Assembly: GCA_028872955.1 (NCBI GenBank)
Contig: JAGWNX010000037.1
Coordinates: forward strand, 1 to 35,043
Origin: Acidobacteriota bacterium
GTDB taxonomy: Bacteria; Acidobacteriota; Terriglobia; Terriglobales; Acidobacteriaceae
Direction of reading: 5' to 3'
Length of the DNA stretch: 35,043 nucleotides
The notes under the pieces were generated by a model. The model saw nothing but the letters and a program-made list of their open reading frames with translations, was not told the origin of the DNA and did no database searches. Position 1 is the stretch's first letter; each line of letters opens with the position of its first letter. Positions 17,117 through 25,506 of this stretch are shown piece after piece. A program made the translations under genes and the position numbers.

Positions 17117-18235
17117 ATGAGGTCACCTATGCAAGGTAGACGGGTGGTCTGGGCCTGCGTGCTCAGCATGCTTGCAGGTTTTGGTGGCGCGCTTTGGGCC
17201 CAGGTCAAGACGAATGTTCCCGAGGTCGTCTCCGGTGCCAAACCGGTTACGGTGGAGCACATCAAGATTCATGGCAAAGCCCTGGAGGGCAACCTGGAGG
17301 GCGATGCCGTCGACCGTGATGTGCTGGTGGTGTTGCCCCCGAGCTACGCAAGCAGTCGCGCCCGTCGCTATCCTGTGGTCTATGCACTGCACGGCTACTC
17401 GATTGGCGCGGAGCAGTGGACACACGAGATCCACGTGCCGCAGACCGTAGAGGGTGCGTTTGCACTCGGCACACAGGAGATGATCGTTGTGCTGCCCGAT
17501 GCGAAGACGATCTACAACGGTGCCATGTACTCGAGCTCGGCGACTACCGGCGACTTTGAGAACTTTGTGGCCCACGACGTGGTGGCTTACGTGGACGCGC
17601 ACTACCGCACGCTGGCTAATCGTAACAGCCGTGGTCTGGTGGGCCACTCCATGGGCGGTTACGGAGCATCGCGCATCGGCATGAAGCATCCTGAGGTCTT
17701 CGGGGCGCTTTATCTGATGAGCCCCTGCTGCATGTCGCCGATGGCCGGAGGCGGCCCCGGACCTGCTGAGCGGGCGAAAGAGATGGCGATTGCGAATGAG
17801 AAGAAGGCTGCAGCGGCACGGTCGCCTGCCGCCCTGGCGGCTCAGTCGCCGGGCTTCGGAGCGGCAGCGTTTGCTACGGCGGCGGCCTGGGCGCCAGATC
17901 CTGCCAATCCACCGCTCTACTTTGACCTGCCCACCAAGGACGGTGTGCCGGTGCCTTCCATCGTGGCAAAGTATGCAGCAAATGCTCCGCTCGCCATGGT
18001 GGATCAGTACATCGGCAATCTGAAGCAATACCGTGCCATCGCGATGGATGTTGGAGATCAGGACGGCCTGAAGGTCGATACCGGCAAGCTGCATGATAGT
18101 TTGGACAGCTACGGGGTGCCGAACAGCTTTTCTATCTACTCCGGAACCCATACCAGCGCCGTGGCAGATCGCTTTCAGAATCATGTGCTGCCCTTCTTCA
18201 GCCAGAATCTCTGCTTCAAGCAGCAGTGCCGCTGA
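17117..18235 (+). CDS. Exported CE1-like esterase (alpha/beta hydrolase)
   Basis: Secreted serine esterase of the putative esterase (esterase D/feruloyl/acetyl-xylan esterase) group, 372 residues. The start is clear: AAGGAGG sits 5 nt before the ATG and just touches the stop of the preceding gene. The signal peptide ends near GGALWAQ. RYPVVYALHGYSIGAEQW carries the oxyanion-hole region. The nucleophile is Ser178 in GHSMGGYG. His345 in SGTHTSA and an Asp at 314 or 316 in VGDQDG fit the rest of the triad. An Ala/Pro-rich insertion follows the nucleophile domain. Tight coupling (10 bp) to the GH51 gene suggests removal of acetyl or feruloyl groups from hemicellulose. The exact ester is not predictable. 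Confidence 0.85.
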   Translation: MRSPMQGRRVVWACVLSMLAGFGGALWAQVKTNVPEVVSGAKPVTVEHIKIHGKALEGNLEGDAVDRDVLVVLPPSYASSRARRYPVVYALHGYSIGAEQWTHEIHVPQTVEGAFALGTQEMIVVLPDAKTIYNGAMYSSSATTGDFENFVAHDVVAYVDAHYRTLANRNSRGLVGHSMGGYGASRIGMKHPEVFGALYLMSPCCMSPMAGGGPGPAERAKEMAIANEKKAAAARSPAALAAQSPGFGAAAFATAAAWAPDPANPPLYFDLPTKDGVPVPSIVAKYAANAPLAMVDQYIGNLKQYRAIAMDVGDQDGLKVDTGKLHDSLDSYGVPNSFSIYSGTHTSAVADRFQNHVLPFFSQNLCFKQQCR

Positions 18236-18298
18236 GGTTGTTTGAGGGTGCCGGGAGCAGGGTCGCAGGCTGAATCCAACGTGAAGCAGAGGAGCAAC

Positions 18299-20674
18299 AT
18301 GGTTGTGCGCAGACAACTGACTTTCAGGCTGATTCGTGCTTTGGGCAGCAGTGCGGCGATGCTCGTCCTCGCTTCGGCGCCCACGTTCAGCGTCGCCCAG
18401 ATGCCCGGCCAGAAGATGCCTGGCCCCCCGCGCGCTGACGTGCAGCAGACCCCGCATGGCCTGCATGCGACCATCGGCAGCGAATCGCTGGAGGTGACCG
18501 TATGCGCGCCGGCGGTCATCCATGTGGTGGCCTCGCCGCAGCCGCTGGCGAAGGCCTCTCCACGCCCCTGGATGCTGGAGGAGCAGGAGTCCTGCCCCGG
18601 CGCCTCCGCCCAGTTTTCTCAGGATGCGCAGAGTGCCACGCTGCGAACGGAGGCGCTGCAGGTTGTCTTGAATCTGAAGCGCGGCAACCTCTCGTATCTG
18701 AGCGCCGACGGCAAGCCGTTGCTGAACGAAGGCAACAGCGTGCCGCGTACCTATGAGCCGGTTGAGCTGAATGGCGATCACACCTACCGTGTTACCGATC
18801 GCTTTTCGCCAACGATGGACGAGGCAGTCTACGGCCTGGGGCAGCACCAGAGCGGTATGTTTAACTACCGCGGCGCAACGGTGGAGCTCGGCCAGAACAA
18901 CACGGATGTCGCCATTCCGCTGCTCCTCTCCAGCAAGGGCTACGGTCTGCTCTGGAATACTGCGTCGCTGACGACCTTTGACAATCGCTTTCCGCTGGAG
19001 ATGAAGTTGAGCGCGATGGCTGGCAAGGGCATTGATTACTACTTTCTGGGCGGCCCGCAGTTGGATGCGGTGCTGCACGAGTATCGATCGATGACCGGGC
19101 ACACGCCGATGTTGCCAAAGTGGGCCTACGGCTTCTTCCAGTCAAAGGATCGCTACGTCTCGCTCGATGAGATTCGCGCAATTGCGGAACGGTATCGCGC
19201 GGAGCATCTTCCGCTGGATGCGATGGTGCAGGACTGGTTCTGGTGGAAGACCGAGGGAGACCCGATCTTCAACGCCAACTATCACGACGTTGCGCAGGAT
19301 CTGGACGCACTGCATCGGCTGAATGTACATGCCATGATCTCCGTCTGGGGGCTGCTCGATCCGGAGTCGGAGACGTATAAAGTTCTGGAGTCGAAGCACG
19401 AACTGGTGAACCAGGCGCATGTGTACGATGCGACGAATGCAGAGGCGCGCGACCTGTACTGGAGCCATCTGCCGGGCAAGCTGCTGGCGCAGGGCTGGGA
19501 CGCCTTCTGGCTGGATAGCGCCGAGCCGGAGGAGTACTGGCCGCACATGGGCGATGCCATCCTGAGCAGTCGGCAGCTGGCTATCGGCAACGGTGCGGAG
19601 TTCACCAACGTCTTTCCGCTTCTGCATACGCTGGGCGTGCAGCAACACTGGCGCGCGCAACAGCAGGACAAGCGCGTCTTTCTGCTGACGCGATCCGCGT
19701 TTCTTGGTCAGCAGCGTGTGGGCGCAACCGTGTGGTCCGGCGATGTGTACGGCACCTACTGGGGGCTGAGCCACCAGGTGCCGGGCGGCCTGAACTTTGC
19801 CCTCTCCGGATACCCCTACTGGACCACGGACATCGGCGGCTACTGGCCACCGCACGACAATGCGCTGGCGGATCCTGCCTTCCAGGAGTTGTATGCGCGC
19901 TGGTTTGAGTACGGCACGTTCTGCCCCATCTTCCGCACGCATGGCCACCGCCCGCACAATGAACTTTGGAGCTTCAATACGGTGGAGCCCATCCTGGTGG
20001 ACTATGACCGGCTTCGCTATCGCTTGATGCCGTACATCTACTCGCTGGCCTGGAAGGTGACGAGCGAGGACTACACGATGCAGCGCCCGCTGGTGATGGA
20101 CTGGCGGACCGATCCTGAGACCTGGAACCTCGGCGACGAGTTCATGTTTGGTCCGGCGCTACTGGTCAGCCCTGTGCTGAAGGCCAACGCCACCAGCCGC
20201 AGCGTCTATCTGCCGGCTGCAGCCACCTGGTACGACTTCTGGACTGGCAAGACGCTCCGCGGCGCGCAGCAGATCGAGGCGGATGCTCCGCTGGACCGCA
20301 TGCCGCTCTACGTTCGTGCCGGCTCCATTGTGCCGATGGGCCCGCAGATTGAGTACGCGGCTCAAGACCCGGGCGGGCCAGTGGAACTGCGCATCTATCG
20401 TGGTGCCGATGGCGACTTTAATCTGTATGACGATGCCGGGGACGGCTACCAGTACGAGCAGGGCCAGCATGCCATCATTCCCATCCACTGGGATGAGCGC
20501 ACCGCAACGCTTACCCTGGGAGCACGGCAGGGATCGTTCCCGGGCATGACCGCAGAACGCAAGTTCCGCGTTGTGCTGGTAGCGGCCGGGCACGGAGCCG
20601 GGGCGGCAGTCAGTACGGCTGCTGATGCGGAGTTGGACTACACCGGCGCAGCGATGCAGACCGTCGTGCACTAA
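18299..20674 (+). CDS. Exported GH31 alpha-xylosidase/alpha-glucosidase
   Basis: Retaining alpha-glycosidase of family GH31, 791 residues from the ATG at 18299 (AGGAG 4 nt upstream). An in-frame TTG at 18242 would add 19 residues before the signal peptide and is less likely. The signal peptide ends near SAPTFSVAQ. The N-terminal beta-sandwich contains YGLGQHQSGMFNYRG, then the barrel DAMVQDWFWWKTEGDPIF. The nucleophile is Asp406 in FWLDSAEPE and the acid/base Asp482 in WSGDVYGTYWGL. GYPYWTTDIGGYW is the conserved +1-site region. The barrel sequence resembles xyloglucan alpha-xylosidases more than starch enzymes, but this is by-eye. With GH51 neighbours, arabinoxyloglucan side chains are the most coherent substrate. 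Confidence 0.9.
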   Translation: MVVRRQLTFRLIRALGSSAAMLVLASAPTFSVAQMPGQKMPGPPRADVQQTPHGLHATIGSESLEVTVCAPAVIHVVASPQPLAKASPRPWMLEEQESCPGASAQFSQDAQSATLRTEALQVVLNLKRGNLSYLSADGKPLLNEGNSVPRTYEPVELNGDHTYRVTDRFSPTMDEAVYGLGQHQSGMFNYRGATVELGQNNTDVAIPLLLSSKGYGLLWNTASLTTFDNRFPLEMKLSAMAGKGIDYYFLGGPQLDAVLHEYRSMTGHTPMLPKWAYGFFQSKDRYVSLDEIRAIAERYRAEHLPLDAMVQDWFWWKTEGDPIFNANYHDVAQDLDALHRLNVHAMISVWGLLDPESETYKVLESKHELVNQAHVYDATNAEARDLYWSHLPGKLLAQGWDAFWLDSAEPEEYWPHMGDAILSSRQLAIGNGAEFTNVFPLLHTLGVQQHWRAQQQDKRVFLLTRSAFLGQQRVGATVWSGDVYGTYWGLSHQVPGGLNFALSGYPYWTTDIGGYWPPHDNALADPAFQELYARWFEYGTFCPIFRTHGHRPHNELWSFNTVEPILVDYDRLRYRLMPYIYSLAWKVTSEDYTMQRPLVMDWRTDPETWNLGDEFMFGPALLVSPVLKANATSRSVYLPAAATWYDFWTGKTLRGAQQIEADAPLDRMPLYVRAGSIVPMGPQIEYAAQDPGGPVELRIYRGADGDFNLYDDAGDGYQYEQGQHAIIPIHWDERTATLTLGARQGSFPGMTAERKFRVVLVAAGHGAGAAVSTAADAELDYTGAAMQTVVH

Positions 20675-20733
20675 AGGCCACTCGGCAGATCCTCAAAGAG
20701 CAAGGCTGATTTCAAAGGGATGGATTGAAGGGA

Positions 20734-20810
20734 TGGTAGGCACGATTGGATTCGAACCAACGACCTCTACCGTGTCAAGGTAGCGCTCTAACCAACTGAG
20801 CTACGCGCCT
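20734..20810 (-). tRNA. tRNA-Val (anticodon GAC)
   Basis: Read on the minus strand, the acceptor AGGCGCG (20810-20804) pairs with CGTGCCT (20744-20738) with one G-U. A discriminator A and an encoded CCA (20736-20734) follow. The anticodon stem CTACC/GGTAG encloses TTGACAC, with GAC at 20776-20774. The T-loop GGTTCGAATCC is standard. It is convergent with the GH31 gene, with no obvious terminator in the 59 bp between. Confidence 0.96.
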
Positions 20811-20891
20811 GCGTGTGCTTTGATTTTATCCGGAATCGCGGGGTGAGGCAAACCGTGTGGGCTGTTGTACATCGGTTGGGGTAGGATTAGC

Positions 20892-21479
20892 GTGTCTGTG
20901 AACGTGCGCTTCCTAAGTCAATTTCGTGCTGCACCCAACCTGCTGACGTTGGCGCGGCTGTTCCTGCTGCCATTTCTGGTGATTGAGATCCTGGACGGCC
21001 GCATGCGGCTCGCCTTTGTGCTCTTTCTTGTGGCGGGCATCAGCGATGCGCTGGACGGGCTGCTGGCCCGCATGCTGAGCCAGCGGACCAAGCTGGGGGA
21101 GTACCTGGATCCGATTGCCGACAAGCTGCTGCTCAGCACGCTGTTTATGGTGCTGACGCATGTGGGCCTGATTCCGCGTTACGTGACCGTGCTGGTCTTC
21201 AGCCGCGATCTGGGTATCCTGCTCATCTCAACACTGCTTTACGTGACCAATACCCTCCGCGACTTTCGGCCCAGCTTTTTCGGCAAGCTGAATACGTTGG
21301 TCCAGATTGTTGTCGTTACGACCGTCCTGGTGCTGCGGGTGGAGTCCGTGCACTGGCTGGGTGTGGTGAATGAGGTGCTGGTGCGCTCCATCGCCTATCT
21401 GGCGCCCCTCTCGGCGGCGCAGTATGCCTGGCTGGTGGTGCGTCGGGTCAACGCGGCTTCGGAGAGTCCGGCAGGCTAG
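20892..21479 (+). CDS. pgsA: CDP-alcohol phosphatidyltransferase, probable PgsA
   Basis: Integral membrane enzyme, most likely making phosphatidylglycerol phosphate from CDP-diacylglycerol and glycerol 3-phosphate. From GTG at 20892 (AGGA 5 nt upstream) it has 195 residues with several membrane helices. The signature D-x2-D-G-x2-A-R-x8-G-x3-D-x3-D is complete: Asp52, Asp55, Gly56, Ala59, Arg60, Gly69, Asp73 and Asp77. PNLLTLARLFLLPF before it is typical of PgsA. Other CDP-alcohol transferases (for example cardiolipin synthase of the CAP type) share the motif, so the exact acceptor is not certain. Its stop overlaps the stop of the convergent small gene within CTAG. Confidence 0.85.
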   Translation: MSVNVRFLSQFRAAPNLLTLARLFLLPFLVIEILDGRMRLAFVLFLVAGISDALDGLLARMLSQRTKLGEYLDPIADKLLLSTLFMVLTHVGLIPRYVTVLVFSRDLGILLISTLLYVTNTLRDFRPSFFGKLNTLVQIVVVTTVLVLRVESVHWLGVVNEVLVRSIAYLAPLSAAQYAWLVVRRVNAASESPAG

Positions 21480-21634
21480 CTTTCGTCGGCGTCCGCGGTC
21501 TCGGCCTCTTCCAGTGCCATGTCGTTATACTCAGCAGAATCAAAGACTTCGCGGCAGGTCTGGCACTCGACGAACTCGGTGTCGTCCTCGCGTGCAACAA
21601 CCTTGACGATGGGGTGACGGCAGGGGGTATTCAT
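21476..21634 (-). CDS. Small zinc-ribbon-like protein, 52 residues
   Basis: Function unknown. The likely ATG at 21634 gives MNTPCRHPIVKVV..., with Cys5/His7 and Cys24/Cys27 (CRH and CQTC) as possible metal ligands and a very acidic C-terminus. The frame stays open upstream of 21634, but that part is unlike protein-coding sequence. The clean Cys pattern and the 4-nt stop overlap with pgsA support a real gene. No strong ribosome site is visible. Confidence 0.6.
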   Translation of the reverse strand: MNTPCRHPIVKVVAREDDTEFVECQTCREVFDSAEYNDMALEEAETADADES

Positions 21635-21761
21635 GCGGAATCCGGCCAAGCTTGGGAGGATTCTGCATGGCGCGAGCACGGATGTCAATGCAGTTCTTTG
21701 TGCGTTGCCACGGCGCGAAACGGCCTGTCCTGGTGCGGGAAAGAAGCGCACCAGAAGCCGG

Positions 21762-21790
21762 TTGCGCAACCTGCAACCCGGACGTACACT
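21762..21790 (+). promoter_or_regulatory. Candidate promoter of the isc operon
   Basis: TTGCGC (21762-21767), a 17-nt spacer and TACACT (21785-21790), 68 nt before the iscR start. It is immediately followed by the GACT-N5-AGTC palindrome, which is where a repressor would be expected. Confidence 0.4.
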
Positions 21791-21792
21791 CT

Positions 21793-21817
21793 AAGTAGGA
21801 CTGGAAGAGTCGCATTT
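21793..21817 (+). promoter_or_regulatory. Candidate IscR operator (type 1-like core)
   Basis: GACT (21799-21802) and AGTC (21808-21811) are separated by 5 nt. This is the same core and spacing as the known IscR type 1 site. The outer bases match the E. coli consensus poorly. It overlaps the expected transcription start downstream of the candidate -10, fitting repression by cluster-loaded IscR. Confidence 0.45.
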
Positions 21818-21858
21818 AGCCTTCCTCTGGGGAACTGCCCCGCGTCCACACTTGAGCC

Positions 21859-22332
21859 ATGCTGCGACTGACCAAAAAAGCGGACTACGGGCTGATGGCC
21901 CTGAAGTACCTGGCCGAACGTGCAGGCCGTGGTGCAGCAGCGCAGTCGGCCAAGGATATTGCGGAGGCGTACCACATTCCGCCGCAGTTGCTGGCCAAGA
22001 TTCTGCAGACGCTGGCCAAGGCAGGTGTTCTGGTGTCGCACGCAGGCACCAACGGCGGCTACTCGCTGGCGAGGCCGGCGGGCGAGATTACGGCGTTTGA
22101 GGTGATTCGTGCGATCGACGGGCCGCTTTTTATCACCAGCTGCATTACGATCCACGGAACCTGCGACCTGGCCGGGCATTGCACCATCAAAGAACCACTG
22201 CGCAAGGTGAATGACAGCATCCGCGATCTGCTGAACGGCCTGCGCATCTCAGACCTGGTGGAGGCGACTGAGGGAGAGCATGACGACGCGGCAGCGCCGG
22301 TGGGTGGCGGGCTGGTAAGCATTGTGGTGTAG
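21859..22332 (+). CDS. iscR: Rrf2-family Fe-S-sensing repressor IscR
   Basis: A 157-residue winged-helix regulator that heads the ISC operon. The N-terminus LTKKADYGLMALKYLAERAG is the typical Rrf2 helix. The HTH is followed by GTNGGYSLARPA, the wing. Three cysteines at 95, 102 and 108 (C-x6-C-x5-C; CITIHGTCDLAGHC) are placed to hold a [2Fe-2S] cluster. E. coli IscR has C-x5-C-x5-C, so the first spacing is one longer, as in other Rrf2 branches. By family analogy, cluster-bound protein would repress this operon and de-repress it when clusters are short. A fitting palindrome lies 48-60 nt upstream. There is no clear ribosome site, so the start rests on the conserved N-terminus. Confidence 0.88.
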   Translation: MLRLTKKADYGLMALKYLAERAGRGAAAQSAKDIAEAYHIPPQLLAKILQTLAKAGVLVSHAGTNGGYSLARPAGEITAFEVIRAIDGPLFITSCITIHGTCDLAGHCTIKEPLRKVNDSIRDLLNGLRISDLVEATEGEHDDAAAPVGGGLVSIVV

Positions 22333-22395
22333 CCGGTAAGCCAGGCAGCGCACCACGACCAACAGACTTTAGAAGCAGGAGTTACGAGGACCACA

Positions 22396-23688
22396 ATGAG
22401 CAATGAGATGAGCAACAACGGAATGGTGATTACGCAGTCGGCGACGCCGCTGCCCGAGGGCGTGCACCTGCCCATCTACATGGATAACCACGCCACCACG
22501 CCGATGGATCCGCGCGTGCTGGAGGCGATGCTGCCCTACTTTGGCGCGAAGTTTGGTAACGCTGCCAGTCGAAACCACGCCTTCGGCTGGGAAGCAGAGC
22601 AGGCCGTGGAGACGGCGCGCGAGCAGATTGCCAAGCTGATTGGCGCGACGGCCAAGGAGATTATCTTCACCAGCGGTGCCACGGAGTCGAACAACCTGGC
22701 GATCAAGGGCATTGCGGAGATGTACCGCGAGCGCGGCAACCACATCATCACGCAGGTTACGGAGCACAAGGCGGTTCTGGATACCTGCAAGAAGCTGGAG
22801 AAGCAGGGCTACCGCGTGACCTATCTGCCGGTGAAGGCGGATGGCCTGATTGATCTGGATGAGTTGCGCAACGCGATGGTGACCGAGGGACCGGAGAAGA
22901 CGATTCTGGTCTCCATCATGTACGCCAACAACGAGATTGGCGTAGTGCAGCCCGTCGCCGAGATCGGTAAGCTGTGCCACGAGAAGGGCGTCCTCTTCCA
23001 CACGGATGCGGTGCAGGCTGTCGGCAAGATTCCAGTGAACGTGCAGACGGACAACATCGACGTGCTGAGCCTGAGCGGGCACAAGGTGTACGGGCCCAAG
23101 GGTGTGGGCGCGCTGTATGTGCGCCGTCGCAACCCGCGCGTGCAGATCTCGGAGCAGATCAACGGTGGTGGTCACGAGCGTGGTATGCGTTCAGGCACGC
23201 TGAATGTGCCGGGCATCGTGGGACTGGGCGCGGCATGCGAGATCGCCCGGAACGAGATGGATGCAGAGGCGAAGCGCGAGACGGAGCTGCGCGACTACCT
23301 GAAGCACAAGCTGGAGTCTGCTCTGGACTACGTGCACGTGAACGGCAACATGGAGCATCATCTGCCGGGTAATTTGAATATGAGCTTCGTGTATGTCGAG
23401 GGCGAGAGCCTGCTGATGGGCATCAACGATGTTGCCGTTTCGTCGGGCTCGGCCTGCACCTCGGCAACGCTGGAGCCGAGTTACGTACTGAAGGCTCTGG
23501 GCCTGGGCGACGATGTGGCGCACAGCTCAATCCGCTTTGGCCTGGGCCGCTTCAACACGAAGGCCGAAGTGGACTACGTAGCCGACAAGATTATCGATGT
23601 GGTGAAGAAGTTGCGTGAGCTGAGCCCACTGTACGAGATGGTGAAAGAGGGCATTGATCTGAGCACGGTGGAGTGGGCCGCGCACTAA
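22396..23688 (+). CDS. iscS: Cysteine desulfurase IscS
   Basis: PLP enzyme that converts cysteine to alanine and passes persulfide sulfur to IscU and other acceptors; cytosolic dimer. It has 430 residues. Conserved features: [19 protein letters not shown] at the start of the fold, the PLP lysine Lys230 in [31 protein letters not shown], and the catalytic Cys354 in the flexible loop [16 protein letters not shown]. The C-terminus LSTVEWAAH matches the IscU-docking tail of proteobacterial IscS. About 25 extra residues precede the fold. GAGG in the 5' leader supports the ATG at 22396. It follows iscR by 63 bp. Confidence 0.97.
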   Translation: MSNEMSNNGMVITQSATPLPEGVHLPIYMDNHATTPMDPRVLEAMLPYFGAKFGNAASRNHAFGWEAEQAVETAREQIAKLIGATAKEIIFTSGATESNNLAIKGIAEMYRERGNHIITQVTEHKAVLDTCKKLEKQGYRVTYLPVKADGLIDLDELRNAMVTEGPEKTILVSIMYANNEIGVVQPVAEIGKLCHEKGVLFHTDAVQAVGKIPVNVQTDNIDVLSLSGHKVYGPKGVGALYVRRRNPRVQISEQINGGGHERGMRSGTLNVPGIVGLGAACEIARNEMDAEAKRETELRDYLKHKLESALDYVHVNGNMEHHLPGNLNMSFVYVEGESLLMGINDVAVSSGSACTSATLEPSYVLKALGLGDDVAHSSIRFGLGRFNTKAEVDYVADKIIDVVKKLRELSPLYEMVKEGIDLSTVEWAAH

Positions 23689-23747
23689 AGCGCGACCCGG
23701 AGACCACGATCGAGTGAGTTGAGACAAGAGGAAGAAGGAGAGTCAAG

Positions 23748-24164
23748 ATGGCATACAGCGATAAGGTCGTAGATCACTACAACAATCCACGCAATGTGGG
23801 CACGCTGGACAAGAGCTCGGAAGAGGTAGGCACGGGTCTGGTTGGCGCGCCGGAGTGCGGTGACGTGATGCGTCTGCAGATTCGCGTGAACCCGGAGACG
23901 CAGGTTATTGAGGATGCCAAGTTCAAGACCTTCGGCTGCGGCTCGGCGATTGCGTCCAGCTCGCTGGCGACGGAGTGGGTGAAGGGCAAGACCGTCTCCG
24001 AGGCGCTCGAAATCAAGAACACAGACATTGTGAAGGAGCTGGCGCTGCCGCCGGTGAAGATTCACTGCTCGGTGCTGGCCGAGGACGCCATTCGCGCCGC
24101 AATCGGCGACTGGAAGAAGAAGAATGGCGTGGCGGAGACCGCGACCGTAGCCGCAGCACAGTAG
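23748..24164 (+). CDS. iscU: Fe-S cluster scaffold IscU
   Basis: Scaffold on which [2Fe-2S]/[4Fe-4S] clusters are built from IscS sulfur. It has 138 residues. The three ligand cysteines are Cys37 (GAPECGDV, with the conserved Asp39), Cys64 (FGCGSAIASSS) and Cys107 (KIHCSVLAEDAI). LPPVK at 100-104 is the exact HscA-recognition motif, and hscA is present in the operon. The C-terminal tail is a short Ala-rich extension. AAGGAG precedes the ATG. It lies 59 bp after iscS and is followed by a hairpin before iscA. Confidence 0.97.
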   Translation: MAYSDKVVDHYNNPRNVGTLDKSSEEVGTGLVGAPECGDVMRLQIRVNPETQVIEDAKFKTFGCGSAIASSSLATEWVKGKTVSEALEIKNTDIVKELALPPVKIHCSVLAEDAIRAAIGDWKKKNGVAETATVAAAQ

Positions 24165-24175
24165 GGATTGCAAGG

Positions 24176-24211
24176 CGCATGCCCGGGTGGCGAGTTCCGC
24201 CTGGGCATGCG
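24176..24211 (+). other. Intercistronic hairpin between iscU and iscA
   Basis: CGCATGCCC (24176-24184) pairs perfectly with GGGCATGCG (24203-24211). A further GGCG/CGCC pairing (24189-24192 and 24198-24201) lies inside. There is no T-tract. It may mark an mRNA processing or stability boundary between iscRSU and iscA onward. Confidence 0.5.
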
Positions 24212-24290
24212 GGCGATCGTCCGCAAGAGCAAAGGTGAGGGTGGCTGCGAGTGACGCACGCCGGCAGCACTTTGCAGATTGGAAACGTCG

Positions 24291-24785
24291 ATGAGCATGG
24301 TATCGCTACAGACAGAGACAAACCGCAGCATGCAGGCTGAGTCTGCGTCGCCCACGCGCGATCCGCTGGCCGGCAGGACCCTGCTGGAGCCCGCTGAGGG
24401 TAGCGCCGACCAGAAGGCCATCCGCATTACGGAGCACGCGCTGAAGCGCATCCGCACGGCCATGGCCAAGGAGGGCGTATCGCCCGATCAGGGCGGACTG
24501 CGGCTGGGGGTTCTGGGCGGCGGGTGCTCCGGGCTGAGCTACAGTATTCGTTTTGACAGCAAGCCACGCGAGCGGGATCGCGTCTATCTGTTCGGTGCGG
24601 GCGTGCCGACTGTGGGCGATGTGACCGAGGCATCGGCGGTGCGCATCTTTGTTGATCCCAAGAGCTTCCTCTACCTGCATGGCATGGTGCTGGACTTTGA
24701 GGAGACACTGATGCGGCAGGGCTTCAACTTCATCAACCCAAACTCAACGAAGAGCTGCGGCTGCGGTTCGAGCTTCACCGCGTAG
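24291..24785 (+). CDS. iscA: A-type Fe-S carrier IscA
   Basis: A-type carrier that receives clusters from IscU and delivers them to target proteins. The HesB/IscA fold starts near residue 43 (AIRITEHALKRI) and has the three ligand cysteines Cys79 (GGGCSGLSY), Cys156 and Cys158 (KSCGCGSSFTA). At 164 residues it is longer than the usual 105-110 because of a 42-residue, probably disordered N-terminal extension. An internal start could shorten it, but no better ribosome site is evident. It sits between iscU and hscB, which makes IscA more likely than ErpA. Confidence 0.9.
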   Translation: MSMVSLQTETNRSMQAESASPTRDPLAGRTLLEPAEGSADQKAIRITEHALKRIRTAMAKEGVSPDQGGLRLGVLGGGCSGLSYSIRFDSKPRERDRVYLFGAGVPTVGDVTEASAVRIFVDPKSFLYLHGMVLDFEETLMRQGFNFINPNSTKSCGCGSSFTA

Positions 24786-24845
24786 CCCGTTGAGGTAACT
24801 GCTGGCGCAGGGGTGCTGGCGTGGCAGGTGTGGGCCTTTCTTCCT

Positions 24846-25484
24846 ATGACTTACTTTGAAGTGTTCTCATTGCCGCGCAAGTTGAGCATTGACGTGGCGG
24901 CGCTGGAGAAGCAGTTCTATGCGCTCAGTCGCAGGTGGCATCCTGACCGCTTCGCCGCCAGGCCACAGGCAGAGCAGGAGGCAGCGCTTGCGCAGGCTTC
25001 TCTGCTGAACGATGCGTATCGCACCCTGAGGGATCCGGTACTGCGTACACAGTACCTGCTGCGGCTGCTGGGCGTGGAGTTGGAAGAGCAGAGCAAGGCA
25101 GCCACTGAGGCGGCACGGGCCAGCGGTACCGAGAAGAAGCAGAGCGTTCCGCCCGAACTGCTGGAAGAGGTCTTTGAGTTGAACATGCAGCTTGCGGAGA
25201 TGCGCGCAGCCCGACAGATGGGGGAGGATGAGCCGGAGCTGCGGCGTGACCTGCTCTCGGCCAAGGATGCGTTCGAGTCCAAGCTGGATGCCACCGATGA
25301 GGAGTTGCAGCAGCTGTGGCGAGTCTGGGACGCGGCCGAGGACGAAGGCGCGCAACCGGCGCAAACCAGCGCCCGCGACGCCATGGTGACGCTGCTGAAC
25401 AAGCGAACCTATCTGCGCAACCTGGTGCGTGACGTGAACGAGGCGCTTGAGAGCGAGAGCGGCACGCAGCACCACGAGATTTGA
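24846..25484 (+). CDS. hscB: J-domain co-chaperone HscB
   Basis: Stimulates HscA ATPase and delivers IscU to it. From the ATG at 24846 it has 212 residues and begins [17 protein letters not shown], aligning with the family start. The J-domain HPD motif is at residues 32-34 (RRWHPDRFA). The C-terminal three-helix domain has a long acidic/Ala linker ([19 protein letters not shown]) before [16 protein letters not shown], the IscU-binding face. A GTG at 24813 is in frame but adds residues not seen in the family. It is 22 bp before hscA. Confidence 0.92.
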   Translation: MTYFEVFSLPRKLSIDVAALEKQFYALSRRWHPDRFAARPQAEQEAALAQASLLNDAYRTLRDPVLRTQYLLRLLGVELEEQSKAATEAARASGTEKKQSVPPELLEEVFELNMQLAEMRAARQMGEDEPELRRDLLSAKDAFESKLDATDEELQQLWRVWDAAEDEGAQPAQTSARDAMVTLLNKRTYLRNLVRDVNEALESESGTQHHEI

Positions 25485-25506
25485 TTCTGAGACTGGAACC
25501 GAGAGC

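Noticed and set aside
17123..19102. 659-codon open frame antisense to the esterase and GH31 genes
   Set aside because: Same reasoning: composition of a shadow frame, no motif, spans two unrelated genes.
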